Assembly: GCA_001600095.1 (NCBI GenBank)
Contig: BCIX01000005.1
Span: 1,432,523-1,496,522, forward strand
Direction: 5' to 3'
Source of the DNA: Bullera alba
Taxonomy: Eukaryota; Basidiomycota; Tremellomycetes; Tremellales; Bulleraceae
Length of the DNA stretch: 64,000 nucleotides
Positions 27,112 to 38,057 of the stretch are shown one piece after another. The position numbers and the translations under genes were made by a program. Each line of letters opens with the position of its first letter. The first letter of the stretch is position 1. A model generated the notes under the pieces. The model was not told the origin of the DNA. It did not search any database and was given only the letters and a program-made list of their open reading frames with translations.

Positions 27112-28221
27112 ATGGCTCCTAAATCCCTCCTCGTCATCGCGTCCGCTTTCGTCGGTGCCGCCCTCGTCGCCGCTCAGGCCGCCCCCAACTGGCAATACGT
27201 GAGTCTCGACAGAACAGCTCGAGAGATGGTGCTAACGAATGAATGCAGATCCCAGTCGCTTGCCAGGACCAGTGTGCTCAGACCGTCGAGTCGTCTTACC
27301 TCTGCTCGGTGAGTGGTCCTCCTCAACCTCCTCGAGGCGTGAGCAATGGGCTGACGAAAATTCCAGCAAAACGGCGGTAGCGGAACTGCCGTCTACGGAT
27401 GCTTCTGTGACAACTACCCCAGCGATGCCGAGGGCTGTGCCAGCTGTCTCAGCTCCAACGACGCCGCCGCCCTCGGCCAGCTCTTGACCTCGACCCAGAC
27501 CGACTGCCCAACCCAAAAGAGGGCATGCAACTTTGCCTGTGCCTTTGAGACGTGCCAGTCGAGCGACATCGCCTGTCAATGTGAGTCTGCTGGATGCATA
27601 CTCTTCGAGGTCTTATGCTGATCTCTATTCTCTTAGGCGAGGGCTCGTACCTCCAGAACATCTTCAACTGTGCCACCTGCAACACCGAGAACAACAACCC
27701 AGGAACCACCACCGTCACCGACTTCAACGCCCTCAAGGACTCGTGTGCTGCCCAGAACTACACCGGTGCCCAGCAGGAGTTCACCCCTGTCACCTCTGTC
27801 TCCATCGACTCCGGTGAGTAGACTTCCCTCCGTGATGAGATCATACCTGACTTTGGACCTTTCAGGCGCTTACCAGGCTCCCACTCTGACCGCCACTGGT
27901 GGTGGTGAGGCCGCTACCGGCGACGTCTCGGCTACCGACGGTGCTCTCGCCGCTGGAGGTGGTTCCGCCTCCCCCGCCTCCGTCACTGGCAGCGCTTCTG
28001 CCGGTGTTGCCTCGAGCGTCAGGTCGACCACTCGAGGCCCAACCAGCGCCGGTGCCGTAACTGCCTCTGCCCGTTCTACCGGCTCTGCTCGAGCTTCCGG
28101 CTCTGCCTCTGGTGCTGCTGCCAGTGCCTCCCCATCCCCAACCGGTGGTGCTGGTGCTCTCGGCGTTCCCGCCTTTGCCGGTGTTCTCGGTCTCGCCGGT
28201 GCCGTCGCCGCTCTCTTCTAA
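27112..28221 (+). CDS. Secreted GPI-anchored protein with two 8-Cys modules
   Basis: Predicted cell-surface protein. It has an N-terminal signal peptide (LLVIASAFVGAALVAAQA) and a Cys-rich ectodomain. It ends in a Ser/Thr/Ala/Gly-rich stalk and a hydrophobic C-terminus (AFAGVLGLAGAVAALF), the usual layout of a GPI-anchored mannoprotein. Sixteen cysteines fall into two similar blocks. Each has C-x3-C, a single Cys, C-x-C, C-x2-C and a last Cys about 20 residues later, near D-C or D-S-C (first block from CQDQC, second from CNFAC). This looks like an internal duplication. Spacing is reminiscent of CFEM-type eight-Cys domains but not a clear match. Five exons with GTGAGT-type introns; the first intron follows the Gln-Tyr after the signal peptide. 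Function unknown; wall structure, adhesion or ligand capture are possible. Confidence 0.85.
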
Positions 28222-28692
28222 GGCAGTCGCCATTGAATAGGTGGTTGGGAGGACGATCATGTCATCACGCACATTACGCTCAAACGCTACCGACAGTCTA
28301 AAGTCTGCACGAATTACACGAACAATTTTGGCCAATCTGGCATCAAATCAAACTTTACTCCTATCTTCGTTTCGCTATCTCGTCTTATAGGGTTGGTGTG
28401 TATGCACTACTTGCATCTTGTGATCAGCTGGCCATGTTGAGCGGATTGCCGGCGGACGTGACATTGACGCTGTCACTTTGGAGGTCTTACTCGCGTTAAT
28501 GTCGTCGCGGTGTTGCTGTCTTTAGGTTGCACGGCAGGGATCTAGCGTGCTGGAGTGTCCTCCAGCCCGAGCATGCCCAGACCAGCCCAGACCTCAGCAG
28601 ATCAAGAGAACCCAAGCCGTAGTCGACTGCGCAGATCGATCTAGTTAGACTTTTAGGCGTGCCTGAGCCAGTGAGTAACGTCCGGGGTATTC

Positions 28693-28705
28693 GCGGAGAC
28701 TCCGC
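28693..28705. promoter_or_regulatory. Palindromic CGG-N5-CCG site
   Basis: GCGGAG and CTCCGC are perfect inverted halves around one A. The inner CGG-N5-CCG is the spacing used by some Zn2Cys6 factors. Function is inferred from pattern only. Confidence 0.3.
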
Positions 28706-29030
28706 TGCGAGGCAACAATTTAAGGCAGCTCGAGCAAAGCCTAATAAAAGATCTCAAGGGGAGCATGTAAGCCAAGCTGTGTCTGACTATGGCTGACTCA
28801 TGACTTGCTTATTAGGTTCGCCATTGTAGTTCCTTGTGCTCTGAGCCGACCGGTCCCGATCGCCGATAATGGGCCGGTGCGGCCATGTCTGGCGGTGGGC
28901 GTGGCCTCGGTGGTGTGATTGCGAGAACGTACTGCGCTCTTTCTCACGGGGAGCGGGGTCGCGAGCGCGAGCTCTTGTGGGTGATGTACAGCCGTCCACC
29001 CTCACTCACTACTGGACCTGATATCCTCCT

Positions 29031-29200
29031 ACGGTCCGTGCAGTATTGAACGGACATTACCCAGTGGCTCGCTCATCTCGCTCTCGAACACCGTCGCGTC
29101 CACTTGAAACGCGACTGTTCGGACATTATCCACCCTCCGGACCTTCAGACCGTCCTTTGAACCGCGTTCATGCCCCCGTTCGCCTGGTGCTCTGACGGAC
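29031..29200. promoter_or_regulatory. Cluster of GTCCGT / ACGGAC motifs
   Basis: GTCCGT at 29034-29039 and ACGGAC at 29050-29055 form an inverted pair. CGGACATTA occurs twice (29051-29059 and 29120-29128), a further CCGGAC and GACCGTCC occur near 29137-29155, and ACGGAC recurs at 29195-29200. The density suggests a binding-site array, but no target gene is obvious. Confidence 0.3.
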
Positions 29201-30673
29201 CTTCCACCTCACCGACGTCATAAAGGACACCGCAAGTCGCTGCTGTGATCATGTGGTGATCCCTCCCTCTGAACCCTCTTAAAGTTGTCAAAGTCCCATC
29301 AATCCACCGGCAACAGCATCATCACCATCGCCACAACACCGCACTTAAAAGTATACTGGGCGTACAGTACTTGGTTCCCATCCTTCTTCGAGTTCCGCTT
29401 CCATCATTTCCGCTTCTGCCCTTAGCGACCAACGCACTCCCCGAACCCAACAGCAGGTCGTTGTCGACCGGTACCCCGAGGTCACGAGCGTTCTGCCCGA
29501 AGTACAAGCGCAGTACACACCCCACACTCCGCTCACACTAGCTCACACTCCAGGGGCCCAACGCCGATCCCCCGAGCCCCAGAAAAGACGATCGAAAGGG
29601 ATCCTTAGTGGGCGTCGGTTCCGTCAACACAGGTCTGAAGAACGTTTGTCGCAGGGAGGACAAGGTATAAGAGCTCGGAAGCAAGATCACTCCTTCGACA
29701 CGACCCAGTCAGTGACCCAGGCAACGCTTGAGACCTCGCCACTAAGCACTCCTCGTTGACGACGCCATACGGGCGCTACCAGCCAAACGTCAAACACCAC
29801 CACCTCCACCGCAATGAAGCCCTCGCTCCCACTCGTACCCCGCTTAACGGGGTCTATCCGACCTACTGCCTACGCCCTCCTACAGCATCCTCACCGGCCA
29901 GTCCCGCAAATCCAACAGGGCTCAGTGTATCTCGATCGTTGGAGGGACACCGCGACGACGACAACCTTCGTGAGTAATGACCGTTCTCCATCTTGAAATG
30001 GTACGAGCAGAAGAACACAGCTCACCACCCTTCACTCTGCAGTCACCGCCACAGCGTCACCCCTCGCACCACCTCCAGGGTACCAGCTCCTACACATATC
30101 GTGCACAGCCGGCCCCATCGCAACAGCACTCCACGCTCCCGCCGCCTACTATCGCTTGGTACGACAACCTTAGCATGGTGTGAGGAGGAATAGGATCATC
30201 ACCACTTTCCGACCACTCGACACACCATCCTGAGAACCATCCTGACCCAACACCAAAATGACGGCAAAGTCATAGAGACAATGTGACCTTGGCCTTGACG
30301 ACTGTTGTGCCACCCCCACACTCCGCCCAAAAGACGCCACAACGACGACACAGGACGACACTCACGCCCGGCCCTCCCAGCCTGCAGTTGTATATATTCT
30401 AGGGATTGCCTGTTGATACACACTCATGTTGATACTTCTATACACGACCGCTGCTGGTTATACGATGCATTTGTACAGTACATGGTGTCGTGATTCGTTA
30501 TTTGACTGTCGCAAGTTCCCCTCGTCGTGTACAGTGCGAAACCCATATGGCCCTTCTCTACCCACCAGAACTCCCCGGTGCGATTTGGTCATCTGAGCAG
30601 TCTAAGGCTTGACACGCCGCGGCGTCGATAGCTAGAACCCCTTGTGTGATTTACTGTGGTATCCGCTATACCA

Positions 30674-31507
30674 CTAGTAATCATCATCCTCGTCCTCGTA
30701 ATCATCGAACATTCCCCTGCCACCCTCGCCCGAGCCATCCTTGCCTTCCATATCCCGCCTCCATGTCCCTATATTAGGCAACAGCTGGGGATTCGTCGAA
30801 GGTCCACCCTCGGCTTCTGCCCCGAAACCACTGTCACCACCGTACCCGTCCTCTTCGCCGGCCTTTGCCTTTCTGGCCCCGCTGGCGGGTTTCTTGCGCG
30901 TGCTGGCCGGGGCTTTCCGCCCAGCTTTCGGTTTCTCATCTTGCGCAGGCGTGGGATCGGGTATTGATGCGACGACGGGCAGCAGAAAGTCAAGTGTAGG
31001 GCGGGTGAGAATGGTTTGTTTCCTGCAGACTAGTCAGTCTGTGTTCTCGAAAAGGTTGTGCCCTTGACAGGACCTACAAGTGATGAGCAGTGAGTTTTCT
31101 CGAACCTCTCTCCCTCGTCTCCTTACACGTCTCATCCAGCAGCAGTTGCATGAAGCACTCTAGGGATTTCGCTAAGCCATTCTGGGTCAGCATCACTGCT
31201 AGAGCGCCTCGTCACCCTCGCGGCCAGCTCACATATCATCACCGGCGTTGCCGAGGCCAATTTGCCCACTTCCTCATCCATCTGCATGATCTTCTTGATT
31301 CGGGCCTAGCAGGGTCAGCTACCAGGTGATGGAGATGTATCTTGGTATCCGGCGGCGACATGCTCATCACTCACGACTGGGAACTAAGCGCTGTCAGCTT
31401 TATAGATCTCAAGCGACTTGCTAGGGAGGAGAGATATCTATCCGCCTTGGCGGTCCCTGGTCACATGGCATGTCACTCACCCGGCTTGCTTTCGACTTGC
31501 GGTTCAT
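30674..31507 (-). CDS. NC2-alpha (DRAP1/Bur6) histone-fold TBP repressor
   Basis: Histone-fold subunit of Negative Cofactor 2, which with NC2-beta clamps TBP on DNA and blocks TFIIA/TFIIB entry. Exon 1 (MNRKSKASR, 31481-31507) and a 9-nt microexon encoding FPV (31376-31384) lead to exon 3 ARIKKIMQMDEEVGKLASAT (31233-31305). The next exon carries KSLECFMQLLLDETCKETR and SRKLTAHHLK, then after another intron QTILTRPTLDFL. The order matches NC2-alpha better than NF-YC or Dpb3, notably HLK followed by the DFL motif. The tail is Lys/Ala/Pro-rich and ends in a very acidic DDYEDEDDDY. Stop TAG at 30674-30676. About 190 residues. A CHRAC/Dpb3-type identity is the main alternative. Confidence 0.78.
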
Positions 31508-31906
31508 CTTGCGTAGGTCTTCTTGCGGCCTGGGGCTTTCGAATTTGAGTTATAATTAGTACAACATCAAGAGACGATGGCAATGTCATTTGAACACCAC
31601 AAAGGCGTTCGGGGCAACTCTCGCTCGACAACAAATTTGCTTCCGTCTTCGCCAGCGTCTTGGCCGGGTTGGGAGCTTCGGACTAGTACTGCTCTGGCCA
31701 TTAACGGGTACAAGGGCAAGAGTAGCAAATTTACAGTGTCGGCCCATCGCGCGGTATCACACATGTATCTTGTGAAGACCGCTTAGTGTGAATGGGCAAC
31801 TACATCCAGCATGTCCAGCAACAATGCGCTCGAGACTAGCCTACGCATCTATCCTCGAAGTCATCAACTACACAGCGACGCGGCTCGCAGTCTCCCTGCT
31901 GGCTGG
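31508..31906. other. Intergenic region between NC2-alpha and MPP-alpha
   Basis: This 399-base gap lies upstream of NC2-alpha and downstream of MPP-alpha, both on the minus strand. It should hold the NC2-alpha promoter and the MPP-alpha 3' UTR. No gene or repeat was seen. Confidence 0.4.
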
Positions 31907-33861
31907 TCACCTCGACCCCAGGTCCCATTTCCGCAGAACGCTCCTCACGTCCCCTAGCCCGGCTACATTCTTGCCCATGCCAACGATGGTAGGCTCTCCG
32001 GAACCTATACCCGCGTTCAACGGCGTCGTCCGGCTATCCGGACGGAAGATCCTAGTAGCAACGCGGTATATATCCTGCAAGGGTCAATGTATATTCTCAA
32101 TGTAGGATCGTTCTACTCACGCTCTTGGACACTGAGTCGACCTTGGAGCACATCAGTTCGGTCGACTCCTTGAACCCCTGCGTGAGGAACTGCCTTCCCA
32201 GATCTACCCACTCGTCAGCAACGACTCCAAGATGAGTTGGATCCGCGGACTGACCTTCGGCGGCGACCATTCTCGCCTCGGTGCCCATGACCAAGAATGC
32301 CTTGAGCATGTTCTTCGCTCTGGTCAACTGCTCCTCCGTGATACCACTCATCATGTTGCCCGTCAAGGCATGTAGCTGAGCGCACATGATGGAAGCGGCG
32401 CGCGAAGCCTGGTCTGGGTTGACGGCGATCCGGATCCCGAACAGACCAGAATCGGTGAACACGTCGTGGAAGGATTGACACAAGTCGACCCAGTAGTGCC
32501 GATTCAGGACGTTCTGGTTGAGGCGGGAGTACATCCCCTTCCCGGGTCCTCCCTGGGAGAAAGACGATCCTCCGAGAAGTAGCTGCTGCATGACCGCAGT
32601 TGCGTACTGGGGGACAATTAGCAGGTACTTGCGTTGAGAGTGGGCTCCTGTCACTCACTACATCTGGGTCGGATACTTTTGGAGCTTCAAACGCTATGGC
32701 CAAATGGGTAAACTGCTCGTCCTCCTTCTCGATAAACTTCTCTCCTCCGGTATACCTCGCGGTCACGCTGTTCATCGAGTCGTACTCCGAAACCAAGGGT
32801 ACATCCGCATTGGACACCGTGGCGTACGTCTTGCCTTGGCTTAACTTGGCATCACTCCTCGTTGACGACGACGGCAGCGATTTCACTGTGCTTGGTGTAG
32901 AATCGGCGAATTGAAAGTTTTCATAGACCAGATCGACCAGCTCCTCATGAGGCATTCCCAGGCCTGTGATGACCATCCTCTCTGGTCGGAACCAGTCCTT
33001 GAGATAACTCCTGATCTCCTGCTGACCGATCTTGCTCGCCTGCTCTTCGCTCAGCGCAGAGGGCATTCCGAGCGTGTTGCCCTCAAAAGCCGTTTGGAGA
33101 ATGATCTCCGGTATGACCTGTTTCGCCGACGACCACATCACTTGTGTCTCGTACAGAGCCGAGTCTTTGGCCGATTCGACCTCTTCGGGGAGTAGGAGCG
33201 GGTTGAGCACATTGGAGGAGATGAGTTGGATCGCGAGGGGGAGTTGGGAGGGGAATGTCGATGCGCCGTAGAAGAACGAGTCTCGAGCGCCGATATTGTA
33301 CAAGCTGTTACCAAGCTGGGCAGTGGCTAAAGCCATCTCGTCGGCAGTGTATCGTGCGTTGCTCTACAAGTCATCAACAGAGGTCCAACGACTATGATGA
33401 CCACAGTCGCTTGGAAAAGTTGCGTCCATTCCGCCGTGAACTCCCGCCCGTCTCCACTTCCGGTGCAATCGCCTCACATCCTTAGCTTTACTCACCTGCC
33501 ATGCCAGCTTGTCGAGGAGATGCGTCACGCCACTACTCCTCGCACTCTCATACCGCGTTCCCGCATCAATCGTCAATGCGACGGTATTGATGTGTCCCGG
33601 CGCAGGCTCCGTCACCACTCGTATTCTATTCGGCAACGTTGTCACCTGGGGCTCTACCGACTTTGGCAGTGCGATCTCTGGTCCATCCACTGATACCGAC
33701 GGTGAGGGGAATGGCTGGGTGGATTTTGAACGACGCGAGTCGATCGATGGGCTTGAAAGGGAAGTGGCGGGAGAAGGCAAAGGAACGATGGGTCGCAGTC
33801 GGGATGGTCCAGCCAAAGCGTTGCGAAGGGGCAAAGCTGGCGCTCGGAGTCGTGCTGACAT
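31907..33861 (-). CDS. MAS2: Mitochondrial processing peptidase alpha subunit
   Basis: Non-catalytic, substrate-recognising subunit of the matrix protease that removes presequences. The N-terminus is Arg/Ser/Pro-rich (MSARLRAPALPLRNA), a mitochondrial presequence. The M16 domain follows: LPNRIRVVTEPAPGHINTVA and VTHLLDKLAW. The latter replaces the Zn-binding HxxEH of the beta subunit, as expected for alpha. An intron near 33365-33500 joins to STNARYTADEMALATAQLG-type sequence. The glycine-rich loop GGSSFSQGGPGKGMYSRL, unique to the alpha subunit and needed for substrate handling, is intact in the C-terminal half. The last exon ends LRKWDLGSR with stop TGA at 31907-31909. Start chosen at the Met before the presequence. 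About 530 residues. Divergent from ATP10. Confidence 0.93.
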
Positions 33862-34132
33862 TTTCGAAAGAGTCCTGGGAATAGGTTTGTGTTTAGTGAA
33901 CAGAAGACAGTGGTCTCTCGCTCCCACTATGACTGCGTAGAACGTATAGGACTAGGACGCTCTCGACGACATGGATGCCGGCGGTGATGGGCAAAGTATT
34001 TCGAATGTTACGTAATGCATATTTCTATGGTCTCTTGCATTGCTAGTTGCTTGCTAGAAAGCGGTTGCTCTATCGTCCTCTCTATGGCATAGACGACACT
34101 TGTCTCAGCACAACACACCTGCACTCACCGCC
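33862..34132. promoter_or_regulatory. Divergent promoter shared by MPP-alpha and ATP10
   Basis: Only 271 bases separate the two starts, both of nuclear genes for mitochondrial proteins. An AT-richer stretch around 33995-34030 lies midway. Co-regulation is inference. Confidence 0.45.
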
Positions 34133-35400
34133 ATGTCTGGTAGGACCACACTCGCACCCACGATGACAGCCCTGGGTCGGTGTATCGCCGGACCAAGCAG
34201 GCTCCGCATCGCACCTATTCTCCAGCTGCATTCCCACTCTCAGCAGCGTTACCGCACAACATCAACGGGCAAAGCCAAAATGGAGGAGTTTGACCGTATA
34301 ATCGATCCCAAGACAGGAGCGGATAGCAGGGAAACGCAGGTACCATATCTAGGTCGCCCGCTGGGCGTGGATGACCCTCCCAAAGCCTCGAGCAAGAATC
34401 ACGTCTTGACGGGGGATTCGGCAATCAGTAGAGAGAGACGGATGCAGGAGCGCAAAGTGCTGTAAGTCAAGCGTTGGGGTACTCCAGGATCGTCTACCTG
34501 CAGGCTGACTGCGGCGTAGGATGAAACAAGCTGGGACGGGGTATTACCACGACTTGAACGCTGCTCGAGGGGCTTCCGGTGGAAAATTATGGACTGCCCC
34601 GAGAGTGCTCATCAGGGAAGATGTGAGTGACCGAGTCATCATGGGAATATGCAGGTTGTGAGCTGACGCACTGTGTCATCTTGTAGAAAGCACTCTACTT
34701 CCCCAATATAGCGGGCAACACGCTCGAGAGGAAGCCTTCAAATACGACTTCGTTGTTAAAGGGCAAGACCTCGCTGCTCACTATAACCACGACCCAACTG
34801 TCCGAAGTGAGGCGACTCTGATCCGCGTCCAGTAGGAGAAGTCGCTGAAACCTGAATAGGAACACGTTCAGAGTTTCGTTAGGGATGTGCTGGAAGAGCA
34901 TGCCGGTGAACCGGACTTTCAATGGGTTAGGGTGTGTGCAACCTGTGCTCGGCATCGCGAATCCGTCGGGACGCTTACATCCATCTCCTAGATCAATCAC
35001 CAGGAGAATCACCTGAAAGCGGCTCTGGTGCAACTCTTCCCTGCGACCTTGCAGCGGACGGTCCCCCCAGAGCAATGGAGCAAGTATCTCATGACCAAGG
35101 GCGAGTGGTCGGAGCTCGACGTGAGTCACTCACCCTCCCTCCATCCCCTTCCCGCTATCGCTCCGTGCGGGGGTCGAAAACGCCGCCTGTATTTGAGATT
35201 GGCGCGACTGACACCATGTCCAGATCAAAGCCCCCCTGGGTCTTGGGAACAAAATAGTCGGATTCTGCTACTTGATAGACAAGAACTGCAAGGTCAGATG
35301 GGGAGCATGTAGTTTGGCAACAGAGGAAGAGGTCAGCTCGCTACGCACCGCGACGAGCGTATTGCTAGAGAGGACTAGGAGCCGGTCGGACAAGCTGTAG
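34133..35400 (+). CDS. ATP10: Mitochondrial ATP synthase assembly factor Atp10
   Basis: Inner-membrane assembly factor that chaperones subunit 6 (Atp6) into the Fo sector. The N-terminus (MSGRTTLAPTMTALGRCIAG) is presequence-like. Conserved core segments appear across exons: DRIIDPKTGADSRETQVPYL, then KALYFPNIAGNTLERKPSN, TTSLLKGKTSLLTI, and after two more introns INHQENHLKAALVQLF and PLGLGNKIVGFCYLIDKNCK followed by VRWGACSLATEEEV. This order is typical of the Atp10 family. The stop is TAG at 35398-35400. An in-frame TTG upstream at 34100 is not a start; the ATG at 34133 is preceded by CACCGCC. Five to six exons, about 300 residues. Confidence 0.88.
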
Positions 35401-35805
35401 CCCGGTTCTGGAGTTGACCTTGCCGGCCGCGGAAATTCTTTGTGGACATGCACATGCGATGCGAGTCGCGCTGTGACCTCGCCCGACGCTGCATGTGACC
35501 GGTGACAGTGATCGTTCTGTCAGCGATGCAGAGATGCCAGACTAGTGAGACTAACTCCCGAGCACAGGAGGCCAGTTTGCCACTCGAACATTACAAAGAG
35601 GCTTGCAAGAAAGTTAAACTTCTGGTCGGCAATTCAATCATCTCATCCTCTCGTCTTCTCTCTTCTCCTCGCGTCTCCTTTGTCTTTGATTGTGTATAGT
35701 GTGGTGTTGTCTGGATCGCTGTACGACTGTGTAGACACTGCGATCTCATATTGGGGCTGCTTGAAGTATGCCAGCAGAGAGTCTATACGCTTCGATCCAT
35801 CTACG
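35401..35805. promoter_or_regulatory. Intergenic region upstream of the sirtuin
   Basis: This 405-base gap lies between ATP10 and the sirtuin, both plus strand. It contains pyrimidine-rich TCTCGTCTTCTCTCTTCTCC at 35650-35670, a likely leader or promoter element of the sirtuin. No gene was seen. Confidence 0.35.
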
Positions 35806-37621
35806 ATGATCACCATCCATCTCCCATCTACGGCCACGACATCATCTTCCGCCATCTTGTCGCCACCGCCTACAAACGATCTTGACGGCAACACGAATCT
35901 TCGAGCTGGTCTCGACGAAGGGTATAATGCTGCACAAGGGAGTGCTGTAGACGACGAGAATCTGCGGAAGGTCGTTACAGGCATCAGAAGTGCCAAGCGC
36001 ATGGTTGTAGTTTGCGGTCAGTGACTCAACTACCAGCTACCACGCGCCCTCGCTTGTCAGGAAATGGGAAATCAGCTGATATCCCTTAGGCGCTGGCGTC
36101 TCCACTGCAGCTTCCATCCCCGACTTCAGGTCCGCATCTGGCTTGTTCTCCAAGCCCGAGTCGAGGGATTCTCGCGTTCCCATAAAAGACCTCTTTCACG
36201 TCAAAGCGCTCTCTGTGAGTCCATCAGCTACTCCAGTGTTCACTCCTTGGAAGACATAGCTGAGCCGTGTCTAGTCTAGTACTTTGCTGCCCGCGCATCA
36301 CGAGTTGATGACTCACTTGGCGGTCAAATCGGCACAAGCCACACCGACCCCGTTCCACCAGTACCTCGCCACGCTGGACCAGAGGGAGAGGTTGTTGAGG
36401 GTGTATACCCAGAACATCGATGGCTTAGAGGAGAAAGCGGGGTTGACGGCTGGGATCCCAATCAAGACCCCTTCGCCGAGGAAGGGCAAGCGGAAAGCGA
36501 GCGTCCTGAACGATGAACCAGTCACGCCCACCAAGAAGCCCCCGACTCCCTCTACCCAAAACACACCCACTGTCAACGAGGGACCTCCCACGCCGTTCAC
36601 TCCCGGATCCTCAACGCCAGTCAGGGAGACCAACCACCAGCCGATCACCAATCCCACACCAAGGGTGATTCCCCTGCACGGCACTCTGAACACCCTCCAC
36701 TGCCCACTATGTCACTTGACGACTCCGCTCCTCGCCCACCTTCCCCTCCCGCCATCACCGGTCCCGTGCCCTTCATGCGACTTTGGCTCGTCCATCCGAT
36801 CCGCCCTATCGGAGCGAGCGAGACCGGTTGGATCGTTACGCGCCAGTGTCGTGCTCTACGGCGAGGAACACCCCCAGGGCGAGTCTATTGGCAGAATGGT
36901 CGAGAGAGACCTCAAGGGCCTAGGGGGCAAATCGGAGGGCAGGGAGGGCAAAGTTGACTTTCTGCTGGTGGCAGGGACGAGTTTGAGTATACCCGGTGTC
37001 AAGAGGATAATCAAGGAAATGGCAAAATCTCTCCACGCAAAATCCTCTTCGCAAGCAACCGGCGCGGTGCGCACTGTGTTTGTGAATGATCAACAGCCAA
37101 AGGGAACAGAGTGGAACGACGTGTTTGACATTTGGGTCAAGGGTGATATCCAATCGTTTGTGCAGAATTTCCTGGAGAACGAATCATACCCCTCGCTTGA
37201 CACTCCGAGGAAGAGAACGAACTTTACTTCGAGCGGTATTTCCACCCCCGCGAAATCGCCTTCGACCTCTTCACCAACCAAGACCAAGGCGAAGGCTCAG
37301 CGGACGAGCGTGAAATCGTCAGCTTTGGTCACTCCGCCAAAGAAAGCCAGGAGGGCGAAGACGCCGAAAAAGGCGCAGGAGTCGAAGGTCAAGGTGGAAC
37401 ACGGTGACACTGGTCTGCCTACACCGCGATCGACACCGCCGTCTCCATCACGAGTCAGGAAAGGACTCAGTGTTACCACGTTCGACCAGAGGTTGCGGTT
37501 CGAAGGCTCCCTCACCCCGTTGTCGGATGACGACGAAGTGCCGGAGCTGGCTCCGAAGAAAGAGCGAGTAGTCGCTACTGGTGCTACGCCGAGGGACGAC
37601 GATAATCCCTTCTTGGGGTGA
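35806..37621 (+). CDS. Hst3/Hst4-type NAD-dependent histone deacetylase
   Basis: Sir2-family deacetylase, probably acting on H3K56ac in the nucleus. The NAD-binding motif spans an intron: VVVCG then AGVSTAASIPDFRSASGLF. Further conserved segments are KDLFHVKALS, TLLPAHHELM, VYTQNIDGLEEKAGL and the catalytic His in IPLHGTL. Two CxxC pairs follow (CPLC and CPSC, Zn site), then VDFLLVAGTSLSIPGVKRII. Between QNIDGLE and the catalytic His there is a roughly 75-residue insertion full of Ser/Thr-Pro. The C-terminal 150 residues are basic with more SP/TP-K/R sites. The IPDFRS and DLF arrangement fits Hst3/Hst4 better than Sir2 or Hst2. Stop at 37619-37621. Three exons. Substrate is inferred from the subfamily. 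Confidence 0.88.
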
Positions 37622-38057
37622 TCCCTTGAACAAGACACCCGTTCGAATACAGTATAATGAGGCATTGTCGCCATTGTCGACATCAATGTATGGGTAGAGT
37701 AGACATCACACTATAGGAGTATTTACGAACGGAATGACATGCATATTGCAACTGCACGAAGACCAGTCAAAACGGTGTTTCCCTCGAGACGCCTGGCAAT
37801 GATCGACTTTCTGCCAGCAAGTACCACACCATACACTTTGTCGCGATCTCCTTTGACCAGGAGACCCTTTGTCCACTCAACATTCTGTGACAATACGGAC
37901 GGTAACGTCGCCTCTGGCTCTTACGCGTGTCAAGTCATGCCAAACGCCTCTCCAGGCCTTCTCCTCCCGTTGTCCTCCCATACTGACACCTCGATCCAAA
38001 GCCGCATTCGAGAATCTGATATACCTATAGAGCACCCACCCACCCTCCAGATTTCTG
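37622..38057. other. Region between sirtuin and Pro-rich gene
   Basis: This 436-base gap contains an open frame starting at an ATG at 37739, overlapping the next gene in another frame. It has no recognisable domain and I did not accept it. It probably holds the sirtuin 3' UTR and the promoter of the following gene. Confidence 0.3.

Larger units (their letters stand above)
28222..30673. other. Long gene-poor intergenic region
   Basis: About 2.45 kb with no recognised gene. It contains a palindromic CGG-N5-CCG (28694-28704), a cluster of GTCCGT/ACGGAC motifs (29031-29200), and a C-rich, CATCACC-rich stretch (29300-29900) that resembles a leader of a transcribed unit. A short ORF from the ATG at 29814 could be spliced through a GTGAGT donor near 29970 and a CAG acceptor near 30042 and end at 30183. 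Its composition is not convincing and no family was recognised. A noncoding transcript is as likely. Confidence 0.35.
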
